Assembly: GCF_022965805.1 (NCBI RefSeq)
Contig: NC_133101.1
Coordinates: 43,747,642-43,811,641 of the forward strand
Direction of reading: 5' to 3'
DNA length: 64,000 nt
From: Primulina eburnea
Taxonomy: Eukaryota; Streptophyta; Magnoliopsida; Lamiales; Gesneriaceae
The notes beneath the pieces were generated by a model, which saw nothing but the letters and a program-made list of their open reading frames with translations, did no database searches and was not told the origin of the DNA. Below are positions 1 to 10,589 of the stretch, piece after piece (the stretch's first letter is position 1; each line of letters starts with the position of its first letter). The position numbers were made by a program, and so were the translations under genes.

Positions 1-55
1 TTTCTCTTGTTTGCTAAGATATCCTTCAAAAATTTAACATAACTAGGAATTTACA

Positions 56-1683
56 TTAAAGCATCGGCGAAGGGAATATTGATATGCAATTTTTAAATAC
101 CTCAAGAAACTTACCGAATTGTGCATCTAGTTTTGCTTTTTTCAATGCTGCAGGGAAAGGTGGAGGAATAACAATTTTTGATTGTGCAGTGGGTGCTGGT
201 GCAGTGTTAGAAGACTTACCTTTAGATGTCTCAGTCAGTTCATCCAGCACTTGATTTTTTTCCTTTTCTCTCGACTCTAAAATTTTCTCACTCTTCAACT
301 CGATGGCCTTCACTTGCTCTTTTGGATTTGTCTCTATGTTATTTGGCAAGGTGCCTGGCTCTCTACTTGCTATCAGTCTTCGCTAATTGCCCAATCTGAT
401 TTTCAAGCCCCTTTATTGATGCATCCTGATTCTGTAGTCTTGTCTCGGTAGACGAGATGATCTTAGACATCATCTGCTCCAAATTGGACTTCTCTTCTCT
501 AGGAGGATCAGATCTGTACATCGGTTGTTTCCCATATGATTGTCCTCCTTGTGGTCGATTCTGGCTTTTTGACCACCCCATGAGAAGTTTGGATGTTGCC
601 TCCACCCAGGATTGTATGTGTTCGAATAAGGGTCATTCCTTGGGCGGTTTTGGACTCCCACTTGATTTATTGGTGCCCCTTCTTGGACATAAAATGGATT
701 GTCATCTTGACAGTCCTTCACATAGTGTTCCCCTCCACACTTTTCACAGAATATCTCTTGAAGACGCATAGCCGTGCCACCCACATTCAAGCTGTCTAGT
801 TTCCTGTTTAAAGCATCAAGTTGTGCAGTAATAGCAGAAAAATCGCTTACCTGATGAACTCCTGCACTCCTCCGCTGGTTGTTTCTTTCAGATTGAGGAT
901 GATAGCTGCTAGCAGCCATCTCCTCCAACAACTCATATCCTTCTTCCGTTGTTTTTCTCAACAAGTTTCCACAAGCAGCATCATCTATCTTAGTATGGTT
1001 AGGAATAAGAAAACTATAATAAAATGTTTGAACGACTAACCCAAGTGGCAACTCGTGATGTGGGCATCTACGCAAGAGATCTTTGAAGCGCTCCCATGCC
1101 TCATACAACGACTCCTGCTCGAATTGAGCAAAGGTGGTGATGTCTGCCCGAAGCTTCATGATCTTCAATGGAGGAAAATATTTGATGAGAAACGCTTTCG
1201 CCATATCCTCCCATGTGCTGATTCAACCTACAGGAAAACAATTTAACCAAGCTTTAGCTTTATCACACAAGGAGAAAGGAAGCAAACATAATCTAACAGC
1301 ATCATCAGAAACTCCATTGAATTTAACGTATCGCAAATTTCAAGAAAATCTGCGATGTGCGTGTTTGGGTCATCTACTGCAGATCCTCCAAACTAGACTG
1401 TGTTCTGAATCATCTGAATTATAGCTGGTTTGATTTCGAACTGGTTTGCCCGCACCATAGGCCTCACAATGCTGGGGCGTGCTCCCTCCAAAGAAGGCTG
1501 GGCATACTCTAGCATCGGTATGCGGCGTGGCATCTCAACTTGTCTAACTTCACGCTGTTCCTCCTCACGTTCTTGCTCGTGTCTCTCCATCAGTTCTTTA
1601 AGTCTCTGTTGTTGTCTTCGCCTTCGGAAAGTTCTTTCAATTTCAGGGTCAAACTCAAGCTCCACGTCAAGTGACTTTGGCAT
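56..1683 (-). pseudogene. Athila-type gag, multiply broken
   Basis: Gag is the nucleocapsid/capsid precursor that packages the element RNA. The frame starts at 1683 with an acidic, Arg-rich N-terminus (RRRRQQQ), continues through a capsid-like helical region (MAKAFLIKYFPP near 1204-1169) and a CCHC zinc knuckle (CEKCGGEHYVKDC, about 770-730). A Gln-rich linker ends in a segment typical of Athila/Tat gag C-termini. Lesions seen directly: an in-frame TAG at 1393-1395, an in-frame TGA at 1223-1225, a one-base slip in the A-run near 571, another frame change near 363, and another in an A-run near 90. Similarity resumes in a new frame after each, so this is a decayed copy and not several small genes. 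Assignment to Athila rests on protein character plus the primer site. Confidence 0.85.
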
Positions 1684-1783
1684 GAACTAGACAAGATATC
1701 TGGAATAAAATATGGAGTGTTAGCTCAAGAGAAGTAAAATAATGCTAAAGAAAATAACTAAAAGTAAAATTGTAGATTAACAG

Positions 1784-1801
1784 TCCCCGGCAACGGCGCC
1801 A
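1784..1801 (-). other. Primer binding site, tRNA-Asp type
   Basis: On the minus strand this reads TGGCGCCGTTGCCGGGGA, six bases inside the LTR end. It is the primer site known for Athila/Calypso elements, complementary to the 3' end of tRNA-Asp. It fixes the orientation as minus and marks the LTR at 1808-3276 as the 5' LTR. Confidence 0.9.
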
Positions 1802-1807
1802 AAAACT

Positions 1808-3276
1808 TGATCGAGCAAAACTTGCACTGTTAAACCCTTAATAAAAATATGGTTTTGTAAGCTCAAAATTTATCGCAAGTGCACGATGTCAAGTAATAGT
1901 ATAATGTACGTGAGTACGAGTATCGTTCCACTGAAGACTGTATTTAACAATTATTATTTTCAGTTATTAAATCTTTAGCAACGAAAATTGATTGGTTGAT
2001 TATTACTACTGTACTTAATTAAACATGCAAATAAAATGATTCAATAAGTAAATAATGAGAATTAATATCTAAAATGGTTGAGTAAAATTCAATGAGAAAT
2101 GAGTTTGTCGGAATATCGGTTCACCTACCCCTCGTTACTTAATTACTTCGTTCGATAGTGATTATATGCTTCCGACAGGATTTCCTATTCAATTGAGCAC
2201 GCTCTCTCGAGTTATGCCAAACTAATTCTACTCAATGAAGTAATTAAATGTCTTTAATTATTTATCAAGAGTGAATTGCATGTCGATCTATGAAATCCCC
2301 TAGTTTTCGACTCTCAGGACTATGACTATCGGCGCGTATCCAATTTCATATATCTATGCAAATTGTAGATCCACGGATTATACTACTCGTTCCTATCACA
2401 AGTTATTCTCTCGAACTACACTCGCAATATAAAGACGTTAATTAGCTACGCTCTAACAACACGATAAAACAATAGTATAATCAAGAATAAACCAACTATT
2501 GAGATATAAATTAATTAAAACAAAGTTTGGGGTAGGATCCCCTTAAATCCCAACAAATTATAAAAGTTAGCTACTAGAATTCATAATGAAAATAAACACG
2601 ACAATGTTTAAAAGATGAAAACTGAATTAGAAATACGAGAATTGACGAAAAACGCGAAGAACGGTACACGGAAATCCTCGAATCTTCAATCCAAGTGCAA
2701 AAGTCTCTCCAAAGCTTGTGGCTGCTATCAATGAAGTCTCGAATCCTCCTTAATTTCGTGCCTCTCTTTTCTTTTTCAGCCCCCACTACCTTCCAAGTTG
2801 AAGAAAAGATAAAATAGGAATCTTTCCATGTTGAGTCGCGCTGGGGCGATCAAGTTTCACCGCCCTAGCGCGAGGTCTTCTGCCCTGCTGTGTGCTTCGC
2901 AACCTCTCGCGCTGGGGCGTTCAAGTTTCACCGCCCTAGCGCGAAGTCTTTTGTTATTTTTTTTCTTCAGTCTCACACGCTGGGGCGATCAAGTTTTACC
3001 GCCCTAGCGCGACACCTTCTGCTTGGCACTCGTTTTCTTGCTGCACTCGGTCTGGGGCGGTCAAGTTTCACCGCCCTAATGTGATACATTCTGCCCTTAG
3101 TCCTCTTTTAATTTGTTTTTCTCCATTTTTCTGCACATTCACAAAACTTCAGTAAGCGGTGATCAAATGTAACAAAATAAGAAAAACATAGACAAAATGC
3201 AGACCCCATGTAATCCAAAACGATGCAAACTATGACACACACAATGTATTAAAATACGTAAATATGACCTCTATCA
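1808..3276 (-). repeat. 5' LTR of the Athila-like element
   Basis: The 1469-bp repeat is bounded by TGAT at one end and ATCA at the other, a 4-bp inverted terminus, and abuts the primer site. Length is in the usual Athila range. It contains four GC-rich inverted-repeat units (2836-3083), lying 190-440 bp from the LTR start in the sense direction. The second LTR is outside the window, so identity between LTRs cannot be judged. Confidence 0.85.
2836..3083 (-). repeat. Four-unit GC-rich inverted-repeat array in the Athila LTR
   Basis: Units start near 2836, 2907, 2977 and 3047, a period of 70-71 bp. Each has two facing arms, TCGCGCTGGGGCG and CGCCCTAGCGCGA, around a spacer of roughly 13 bases (ATCAAGTTTCAC type), so a 12-13 bp stem could form. 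Between units lies a TTCTGC or TTTTGT block. The fourth unit has lost part of its outer arm. The same layout recurs at 15314, 16368, 24042 and, in a variant form, at 31331. Confidence 0.85.
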
Positions 3277-4092
3277 GTAGCTGATCTCATATCAGTTACG
3301 AAACCTTCAGTTGATAAGGTTTTTCAGTTCAGCTCAAACCGAAGTCTTCAGTTGCATCTGTTCAATCAGTTGAATTCTTCAGTTTCTTTAAGATTAATTT
3401 TTCAAACTCTGAAACCTATAATATTCCAATAATATTGATTCATGATATCGTTTCACAAGAGACTTACTCCTAAGTGGTTAATCCAAAAACATATATCTCT
3501 TTGATTGCTTTCAGGCTAGACACTATATTAGGAAATTAACAATAGGTTTTAAATTTAAATCATTAATGTCTTGAAAACAATTTATCTTTTTATTTAAATT
3601 TAACATCATATTTTCTTAAGTTTTATTCCATGATTTATATATATAATTTTTAGAGATTTTTATACAACCACTTAAACAAAAATTGGTATCTTAAACATTT
3701 TCACTAGTATCTTATTTATCTTTTTATAATTTTTAATACCGAAAAATCAAAATTTTCAAAAACTAATGCAGTAATTAGTTTTAATATTCATGTTTTGGAA
3801 AGTTTTTTTTTTGAGAAATATTTTTTGATAAAGAAAGATTTTTTTCATACAATGAGTTGAATTAGCAGCAATAGCCTACCGAAAATTACTTAATTTTAAT
3901 AAGCAAAAGAGATCAAATATGCCAACGTAGCATAATAATAATAATAATATCAAAATTGGACATTAGGGAAATTAAAAAGAAAAAATAAACATAAAATACA
4001 AACTCCAAATTTCACCTATTGTGAAATCATAGTAACAGAACGAGGAAACATGATCACGTGTCTACAAATAAGAACACCATTCCTGAGAATAA
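3277..4092. other. Intergenic, no gene seen
   Basis: AT-rich sequence between the Athila LTR and the 3' end of the pectinesterase gene. The part nearest the LTR (3290-3400) repeats TTCAGTTG-like words and may be an old repeat. An (AAT)n run lies at 3931-3949. The gene's 3' UTR and poly(A) signals should lie in the upper part of this interval, but no one signal stands out. Confidence 0.6.
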
Positions 4093-6217
4093 TTACTGCC
4101 CCCTATAAAACAACAGTTTCAGGGAAGAAAATGACTTATTTTGAGGTTGCGAAACTGGGCTAGGAGCTGGAGCCGTAGCATATGAGTCTGCTGTTGGAGG
4201 AGCTGCTATTCTCGATTCTGGAACCGAACCCAAATGATCATGTGACTCCTTTTTCGGGCTGGGGCTTGGGTTGCTATTAGCCACATACGATGATTTGTCA
4301 TGTTTTTTTTTGCCTAAATCCTTGACTTCTTCGAGTGTCACTTTCGAATATTTAACATTGTCATCATCCTTAGGCAAAGGGAAAATGAACTCGGGAGCAT
4401 ACGGGACTTTGCTTTTCTTTACCCATTTATTTCCCTCGATGAACTTCGAAGCCGTGAATCGTCGAATCCTGCTTGCGGGAAGTTCCTTAACACCAGGCCA
4501 GGTCACCCGATGCGATTTGTCAGCCCCAGGGCCACGGTTGTTGAATTCAGTGTAGAAAAGTGTTTTCAGGGCGTAATCTCCATTCCAGGGTAGCCATCCC
4601 TCAGGCTGGATCAAATCATCCAGGAAAGATTCCATGATAATGGTTCTTGAGTATTCTTTCCAGGGCCTGGCGAGGTAAGACTTGAGCTTGTGCCTGAAGG
4701 GGTGATAGGCTGCATCGGCCACGAACGAGCAGTTCTGTAGGACGAGGCCTGTCGGCTGACGTAGGTCCTTTCGGCCTTGTGCTGTGACGATATTTTGCTG
4801 ATTGTCGAGTGGTTTCCGGACGAGCAACGTGCAGCCCTGGAAAACAGCGGCGCTGTCCCCGAAGATGAAGTCAATGGTGCCGGAGATCACGCAATCTCGG
4901 TAGAACTGGCGGTATGTGTGGGCATAGAGGGTGTCTTGGTATCCATCCATTTGGCAGTTGTAGAAGATCACTTTATCGGCGCTGACTCGCAATGCCACGG
5001 CTTGGTGCTTCTCCGGACCAGCTGAGTTTTCGAACCCGATGTCTTTTGCGATGAAGTTGTCTCCTTGTACGGCTGCGAATAAATTACGGAATCCCATTAT
5101 TGATGCCAAGTTAAAACAGGATTCTATCAAAGATCGGGTTCATGAAAAGCGCGAGACGGTAGTTTTGTCAATTAACATGAAAATAGTACAAGAGCAGAGA
5201 AGAATACATACCAACAGTTGCTGTGTGGTAAGTGCTGGTTCCATCAATGAAGTTCAAATTCCCAGTAATTTTAGTTTTGATCGGGCCATCTCCAATGATC
5301 ATCACATTTGTCATGCTGCTATTAATCTTCACTTGTTCTACATAAACTCCCTCTTTGATATACAAAACAAACCTTTTATCACTGTTTTTAGGTACATATT
5401 CTAGAGCTTCGTTAATGGTCGTATATTTACCACTCCCGTCCTTGGCCACAACCAGGTCGGGTTTAATCTCATCGAGTGAAGAATTGAGTAGCTTCCTTCC
5501 ATTGAAATCAAGCCAATCTGGAAGCTCGTCACCATGTCCCAACACGGGAAGTTCCTCCGACAGGAGACGGCGGCTAGTACTCGTGCTGAACCCTTGAACA
5601 CCCATCGAATCGAGCACTGACGAGATGTCTACCACCATGGCCAGGCCATTGCTGCTCATTTGCATAGACTGAGTCAAAAATTCCCTCATTTTCTGTCCGG
5701 AATCCCCGGGGATGTCTTCAAATCCATCGAGGCATGTTTCTTGGTATGTGATGGCACCACTGAGCCATACCTTCAAGTCGGCGAGTACGTCATCCACATT
5801 AATGAAGTCCATGTCATCGAACCTCGCGTAGGACCTCCTGAGGTCATTAACAGCACGATTGGCAAGTTCCCGACAGTTTTCGAGGGCCTCTTTTGCCCGA
5901 GGATCACTCTCAAGTTCTTCTAAAAGGGTTGAATTCTCGGCTGCCTCGTTCATGTACTTGATGGCGGCCTCGAAGCCTATCTCGATGAGCTTTTTGGGAT
6001 CGCTGGTGTTGTTCCCAGCGGATTCAAGGGAATTGACGCAAGCTTCTTGATAATCTGTGGACTGGCAAATGGCTTTGATAGCCTTCTGTGAGGCCGAAAC
6101 TTGGACGTCGGATTTATCGTTATCTTCAAAGCCTATGGTAAGAGCTACGACCATAGCAACAAGGATTAAAGAACAAACACTAACAACTGCGATCTTTTTC
6201 TTCCGATCGTCCGCCAT
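4093..6217 (-). CDS. Pectinesterase/pectinesterase inhibitor (type I PME), two exons
   Basis: Demethylesterifies cell-wall homogalacturonan. Exon 1 is 6217-5212, exon 2 is 5072-4093; the 139-bp intron (5211-5073) starts GTATGT, ends GCAG and splits one Ala codon. The 661-residue product has a basic N-terminus and a membrane/signal-anchor segment (about 9-29), a PMEI domain (about 45-200) with the expected Cys residues, and two subtilase-type processing motifs, RRLL at about 216 and GRKLL at about 240. The catalytic domain (about 250-550) keeps the whole active site: Gln359, Gln381-Asp382 (YQDTLY), Asp403 (DFIFG) and Arg471 (LARPW). A Ser/Pro/Lys-rich C-terminal tail of about 90 residues (APAPSP) resembles the PME21-like subgroup of long PMEs, several of which are pollen-expressed; that placement is inference. 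No lesion is visible. It is the only intact host gene in the window. Confidence 0.95.
5073..5211 (-). other. Pectinesterase intron
   Basis: Donor GTATGT (5211-5206) and acceptor TTCGCAG (5079-5073). Joining across it is phase 1 and restores the conserved family segment HTATVAVQGDNF. A single intron near this point is common in type I PME genes. Confidence 0.93.
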
Positions 6218-6460
6218 ATTGAATTATAAAAATATCACGAAACGATAGAAGAACAGACAATGAAGCGGAGAAGGGCAACTGATCAGACCCTCTCCCCTTC
6301 GCTATTCAAGCTTTGGGGAAAATTAATGTTGTAAATGTGATTTAGAAATGGAAAACGGTAGTGAATTTAAAAGATAGTTAATTCAGTTATAAAAATGAGG
6401 TTTGGAGGGAAAAAAGAGTGAACCAATGATTTGTTTTAGCATAAATAAGGGATGGCCATT
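6218..6460 (-). promoter_or_regulatory. Probable 5' UTR and core promoter of the pectinesterase gene
   Basis: Upstream of the start codon lies a CT-rich leader on the plus strand as printed. On the minus strand a TATTTAT word occurs near 6440-6447, about 225 bp from the ATG. It is the best TATA-like candidate but weak, since the region is AT-rich throughout. Confidence 0.3.
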
Positions 6461-6717
6461 AAAATAAAAATAAAAAGAGACATTTCATTACCACCACTAC
6501 AATAATTTGACTACTTTAGGCAATTTTGACATCTGAATTTGTTTGCTATTATGTGATTCATCTTGATTCTAGCTAGCAAGAAAACTGATTGGAAACTTTG
6601 AAACCACTCGATTTTTCGGAAGTACGTAGATGGATTTTTGAACTTACTCGTAAGCTTGACCTTGTGAACTCAAATACAAAGTTAGGTACAAAATTTTCTT
6701 ATAAGAAATTACAATAC

Positions 6718-6720
<3 letters not shown>

Positions 6721-6774
<54 letters not shown>
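6721..6774. repeat. (AT)27 microsatellite
   Basis: Uninterrupted AT dinucleotides, about 500 bp upstream of the pectinesterase start codon. Likely polymorphic in length. Confidence 0.97.
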
Positions 6775-6779
<5 letters not shown>

Positions 6780-7381
6780 TACTAAAAAAATGTTCGTGTG
6801 TTGCACATCAGAATAAATTGATTAAAATAAAATTAGAAAATTCAATAAATGAAAATGATGATTGCGTATTTTAGTATCGATATCATCGGTATGTAACTTG
6901 CTTTAAAAAAAATCGTATGATTTTAATTTTCTCTTTAAAACTCTTTTAATATACTTTTTTTATTACCACTCTTTTTTGGTATTTTCCTATTTCTCTGAAT
7001 GAATATAAATATTTTCTCATCATATTCAATCTCAATGTTTGTATATATTCTGATCATCGATGGTCTACGCATTTTTTGTTATTATCTTTTTTATTTTTTC
7101 AATTCTTTTCCATCGATCTGTCCTACAACTTTTACTTGAGTTCCTCAATTCAGTCTAATTTTTCAATTTGGTAATGTGGCATTCGATGTTCTAAGGTGTT
7201 TACCCTTTTTTTTTTTTTTTTTATACTTTTGGGACAATCATAAATTGTTCCTCAAATATTTCAGTCACGGTAATTACGTTTTACTATGTAATTCAACAGT
7301 TTTTGTAGTTTAAAACAAAATTCATGATTATTTTGTTAGTTTTTCTAGAGAATTTTAAGATTGTGTTGAATTTCTATTTTG

Positions 7382-7385
<4 letters not shown>

Positions 7386-7440
<55 letters not shown>
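7386..7440. repeat. (TA)27 microsatellite
   Basis: Second uninterrupted AT-dinucleotide run of almost the same length, 612 bp from the first, in the same upstream region. Confidence 0.97.
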
Positions 7441-7444
<4 letters not shown>

Positions 7445-8011
7445 TGACATTATCTCAATAGCTAATAAAAACTAAAGTTATATCATATCTTTCAATATCT
7501 TAGTTTTCCTACTTCATTGTTATCTTTATGCAATTCATATTTTCATTATATCTGTGGTTTTAGTGATTGGATTTCCAATAACACTGACACTGGTTTGTGC
7601 TCACTATGATTCCTTTTATCTATAACTCAATTTTCATAGATTCCTTAATCATTAACACATGCATATTAGTTGTAATAGTTTGATTTTGTACTCTAGTGCA
7701 TAAAATAATATTGAATTTAGTTATAAAAACCGTTTTTACATGAGAGTAGATAAGTATCAATATTGTTGAGTACATATTTAATCCCTATAGTTTACCTCTA
7801 AGATGTGTTTAATCCCTACATTGAGAACCAACAAGCACATGGTATATATATATATAACTAAAAAAAATTTAAAATATAAGAATTTTTTTTTTTTGAATAT
7901 AAGACAATGATCAAATTCGAAACGAATAATTTTTTTAAAAAAAGTTGAACCGCGCAGACTGGTTTTTAACTGGTTCATACTTTATGACCGATCCTCGGCC
8001 AGTTTGACAGT

Positions 8012-9887
8012 TAATGTAAGGCTCGAGATTAATAGTCTTCATTGACAAAACACTCGGAAGATATGAGTATGCATGATATAGGGCTTGAGATTTGATTTAT
8101 TAATCTTCATTGACGTGAGACTCGGAATATATGAGAATGCATGGCATGAAATGAGAGTTTTGAATAAGGTGAGGACGAAACCACACCGCACCCGCGGTAA
8201 GGGAAGACACCGCACCCGCGGTAGCATGGACAGAAAGTTGCACATTTTTACGAAGCAATACCGCACCTGCGGTAAGAACAGGATCGCACCCGCGGTCGAT
8301 GTCCAGTAGGGTAGGAAATTTTATTCGAAGCAAGACCGCACCCGCGGTGCGAGAAGGACCGCACCCGCGGTGGTGTTACCGCACCCGCGGTCTGATATGT
8401 ACCGCACCCGCGGTCGTCATTTTTGAAAAATGAAAAGCATGCCGAAGCTTGAGCGCACCCGCGGTGCTAGAGTGACCGCACCCGCGGTGCTGCATGCGAG
8501 AAATCCACCATCTTTTCTTCAGCTGGCACATGGCATGATATATATATATATAGTTCGAACTTGACTCATTCTCTTTCCATTCCAGCAGAAGGAACCGAGA
8601 GAAGAACTTGAATTCTTCTATTTTATACTTGAGCTTGTACAAGAAATATACATCTAAACTTTGATCCAAGTAGAGATTTGGGCTCCTTGCATCAAGGGCT
8701 ATCAAAGGATGTAAGTTTCTTTAAATTCCAGTATGGTTTGAAGTTTAGATGTTGAAGAAATTGTGATATGTTTATGGTTATATGTTCTTGAGATTATACA
8801 TGTCATAGAACCGTAAACGGAATGATTATAGGGTATCATACGCTATTGCTAGGAATTTCCAGCATATGTGTATAGGAATTTCTACAGATTTTGTGATACT
8901 AATGAGTAGAATATATGGATTATGAATCAAAGATTATGATGCATTGATAAATGTTGAGATTTGGATTGGTTGGTACCGCGAGAACACGCCGTTATACCGT
9001 CAAGATTGATTTTAGATTGTGAATGTGTGGAATTGAATAGAGATTGATACTGAACATTCAACATTGCCATTTCAGATTTGTATTGGCAACTTTGATAGCG
9101 AGACTTCGACTACGACAGATTGTACGACAAGAAGGTATAATTCATGTGTTTATAGATTTATATTCAAGCATTGAAATAGGAGAGTCATTGACAGATTTGT
9201 CAAAACTAGACGTTCGGTGTATCGACGCATAGGAGCAGACTTCCTCCGATTGTAGACATTCGATACAGACACGACCGAAGTCTAGGAGTAAGACGTACAG
9301 TTACCCCGATTGGGAGGGTAAGTAACAGACAGTGACGTCTTATTCACCCCGGGATCCCTAGAGTAGAGTCAAGACATGAGATGATTTGCATTGCATGCTT
9401 ATATATGTTGGTTTCATAGACTATGGAACCTATGATTTAGATCACATGCATGATATTGTGTTTTATGATTTTATTATGCATATGCACGTATACATGTTTT
9501 ATACTGGGATGTGTTCTCACCGGAGTTTCCGGCTGTTGTTATGTCTGTATGTGTGCATAACAACAGGTGGGGCAGGATCTGGGTCACGACAGAGATGAGT
9601 ACGAGATAGCGTGGTGACTACGGGCGCAGAAGATGACTAGTGGCTCTTACTAGACTTGTAGTATTTGCATTTATGGTTTGTATTAAACTATACACTAGTT
9701 GAATTGATGTATTAGGACGAGACACGTTTATCATGTTTGTACATTATGTGTGTGGTAAATTAATAAAGAAAGATTATGCTTAGTAATAACATTTGATTTA
9801 ATGTTAAAAAGCGAAAATTTGACCCATATTTTCTCACAGATCCATTTAATCCCAGATATAATTTGATTTAGAGCCCGTGTCCCCACA
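8012..9887 (+). mobile_element. Solo LTR, gypsy family related to element A
   Basis: Sense on the plus strand: the LTR proper begins TGTAAGGCTCGAG at 8015 and ends GTGTCCCCACA at 9887. ACAGT occurs just before it (8007-8011, followed by three extra bases) and just after (9888-9892), a 5-bp target duplication. It has no coding region. It shares start, end and internal blocks (for example CACCCCGGGATCCCTAGAG near 9346 and 17563) with the solo LTR at 16223-18194. A ten-copy stem-loop motif array precedes a TATATATA run near 8539, so the array is promoter-proximal. Confidence 0.82.
8185..8488 (+). repeat. Ten-copy ACCGCACCCGCGGT stem-loop array
   Basis: Copies lie at 8185, 8209, 8260, 8284, 8335, 8358, 8378, 8401, 8452 and 8475 (14 bp each; the fourth lacks one base, and the third and ninth carry substitutions). 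Each copy is a 5-bp stem, ACCGC/GCGGT, with the loop ACCC. Spacing is irregular (20-51 bp) and all copies face the same way. The block is very CpG-rich in an AT-rich neighbourhood. Confidence 0.95.
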
Positions 9888-9892
9888 ACAGT

Positions 9893-10589
9893 GGTTATTA
9901 AACTTAGTCCGGACCGGCTCTGTTCGAATAGGTTCAGTTTTAAAAACATTGGCGCTAATTATATCTTTCAAATTTTCGACTGTGTCACACTTTCATTCCT
10001 ACAAATAGTTAAACACGACGCATCGCACGTGAGGACAACATAACTTCATTATTTTCTCCCAAATTGAATGATCAACATCCATAATAATTAATTCCTCGTT
10101 TGTTGGGTTATCAGTAAGTCAACAGTTAGTATTACGCGAAAATAGACTAATTGAAACTGTTCGAACAAAATGACTTATCAAACCTCATTTTGGTTAGCAA
10201 ATGAGAGGTGAAGAAGGAAAATGAAAATTAAATTGGCACGAGTTTGTCTTTGGATGATTGGAGACTTCAATACTCCTATGTTGACCTCTTCTTCCTCACA
10301 AAATGATTTCACTAAAATACTTTTGTAATTACAAGAAATTTTAAATGACTTACTTGAGCAAAACTTAACACTTCCTAACTTAAACTCTTACTAAACTTCA
10401 ATCTTAATCAAAATGAGCAGTAAGACTTATCACTCTCAATTTCATAGATTTCACATAGAAATTCTAAGCATGAATTGATCCTTCAATGATCAGATAATAT
10501 CTTATTGGCGTGTGCTTTGCTTTTATCAGTTTCATTCAAAGAAGGCTTTTTCAAGAAGATACAATAAATCAGTTAATTCAAAGAGTTTA
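9893..10589. other. Intergenic, no gene seen
   Basis: AT-rich sequence between the solo LTR and the next LTR. Apart from the candidate MITE end (to 9948) nothing recognisable is present on either strand. Confidence 0.6.

Larger units (their letters stand above)
1..3276 (-). mobile_element. Athila-like Ty3/gypsy retrotransposon, left-truncated by the window
   Basis: Read on the minus strand the order is LTR (3276 to 1808), primer binding site, leader and gag, after which the element leaves the window at base 1. The primer site complementary to tRNA-Asp and the gag protein type are what the Athila/Calypso group carries. The pol part, the 3' LTR and the second target-site copy are not visible, so insertion bounds cannot be fully checked; the flank next to the LTR is GTAGC at 3277-3281. 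The gag frame is broken in several places, so this copy is not autonomous. Confidence 0.85.
6461..8011. other. AT-rich intergenic DNA, no gene seen
   Basis: Very AT-rich with poly(T) and two long AT dinucleotide runs. The short open frames here consist of low-complexity residues and carry no recognisable domain. Distal promoter elements of the pectinesterase may lie here but I cannot point to any. Confidence 0.6.
7931..9948. mobile_element. Possible MITE-like element split by a solo LTR
   Basis: The left end reads TTTTTTAAAAAAAGTTGAACC. The right end, reverse-complemented, reads TTTTTAAAACTGAACC. Removing the solo LTR (8012-9887) leaves about 137 bp with these imperfect inverted ends and an inner AACTGG/CCGGACCGG-rich middle. 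No target duplication could be confirmed, so this is only a candidate. Confidence 0.3.

Noticed and set aside
457..1424. Several plus-strand ORFs of 60-104 codons
   Set aside because: Shadows of the minus-strand Athila gag, with no domain of their own.
3290..3400. TTCAGTTG-rich stretch as a tandem satellite
   Set aside because: Word spacing is irregular and unit similarity too weak to call a repeat unit.
8185..8488. CRISPR-like periodic short palindromic repeats
   Set aside because: Plant nuclear context, irregular spacing, no cas genes, and the block sits inside an LTR with target duplications.
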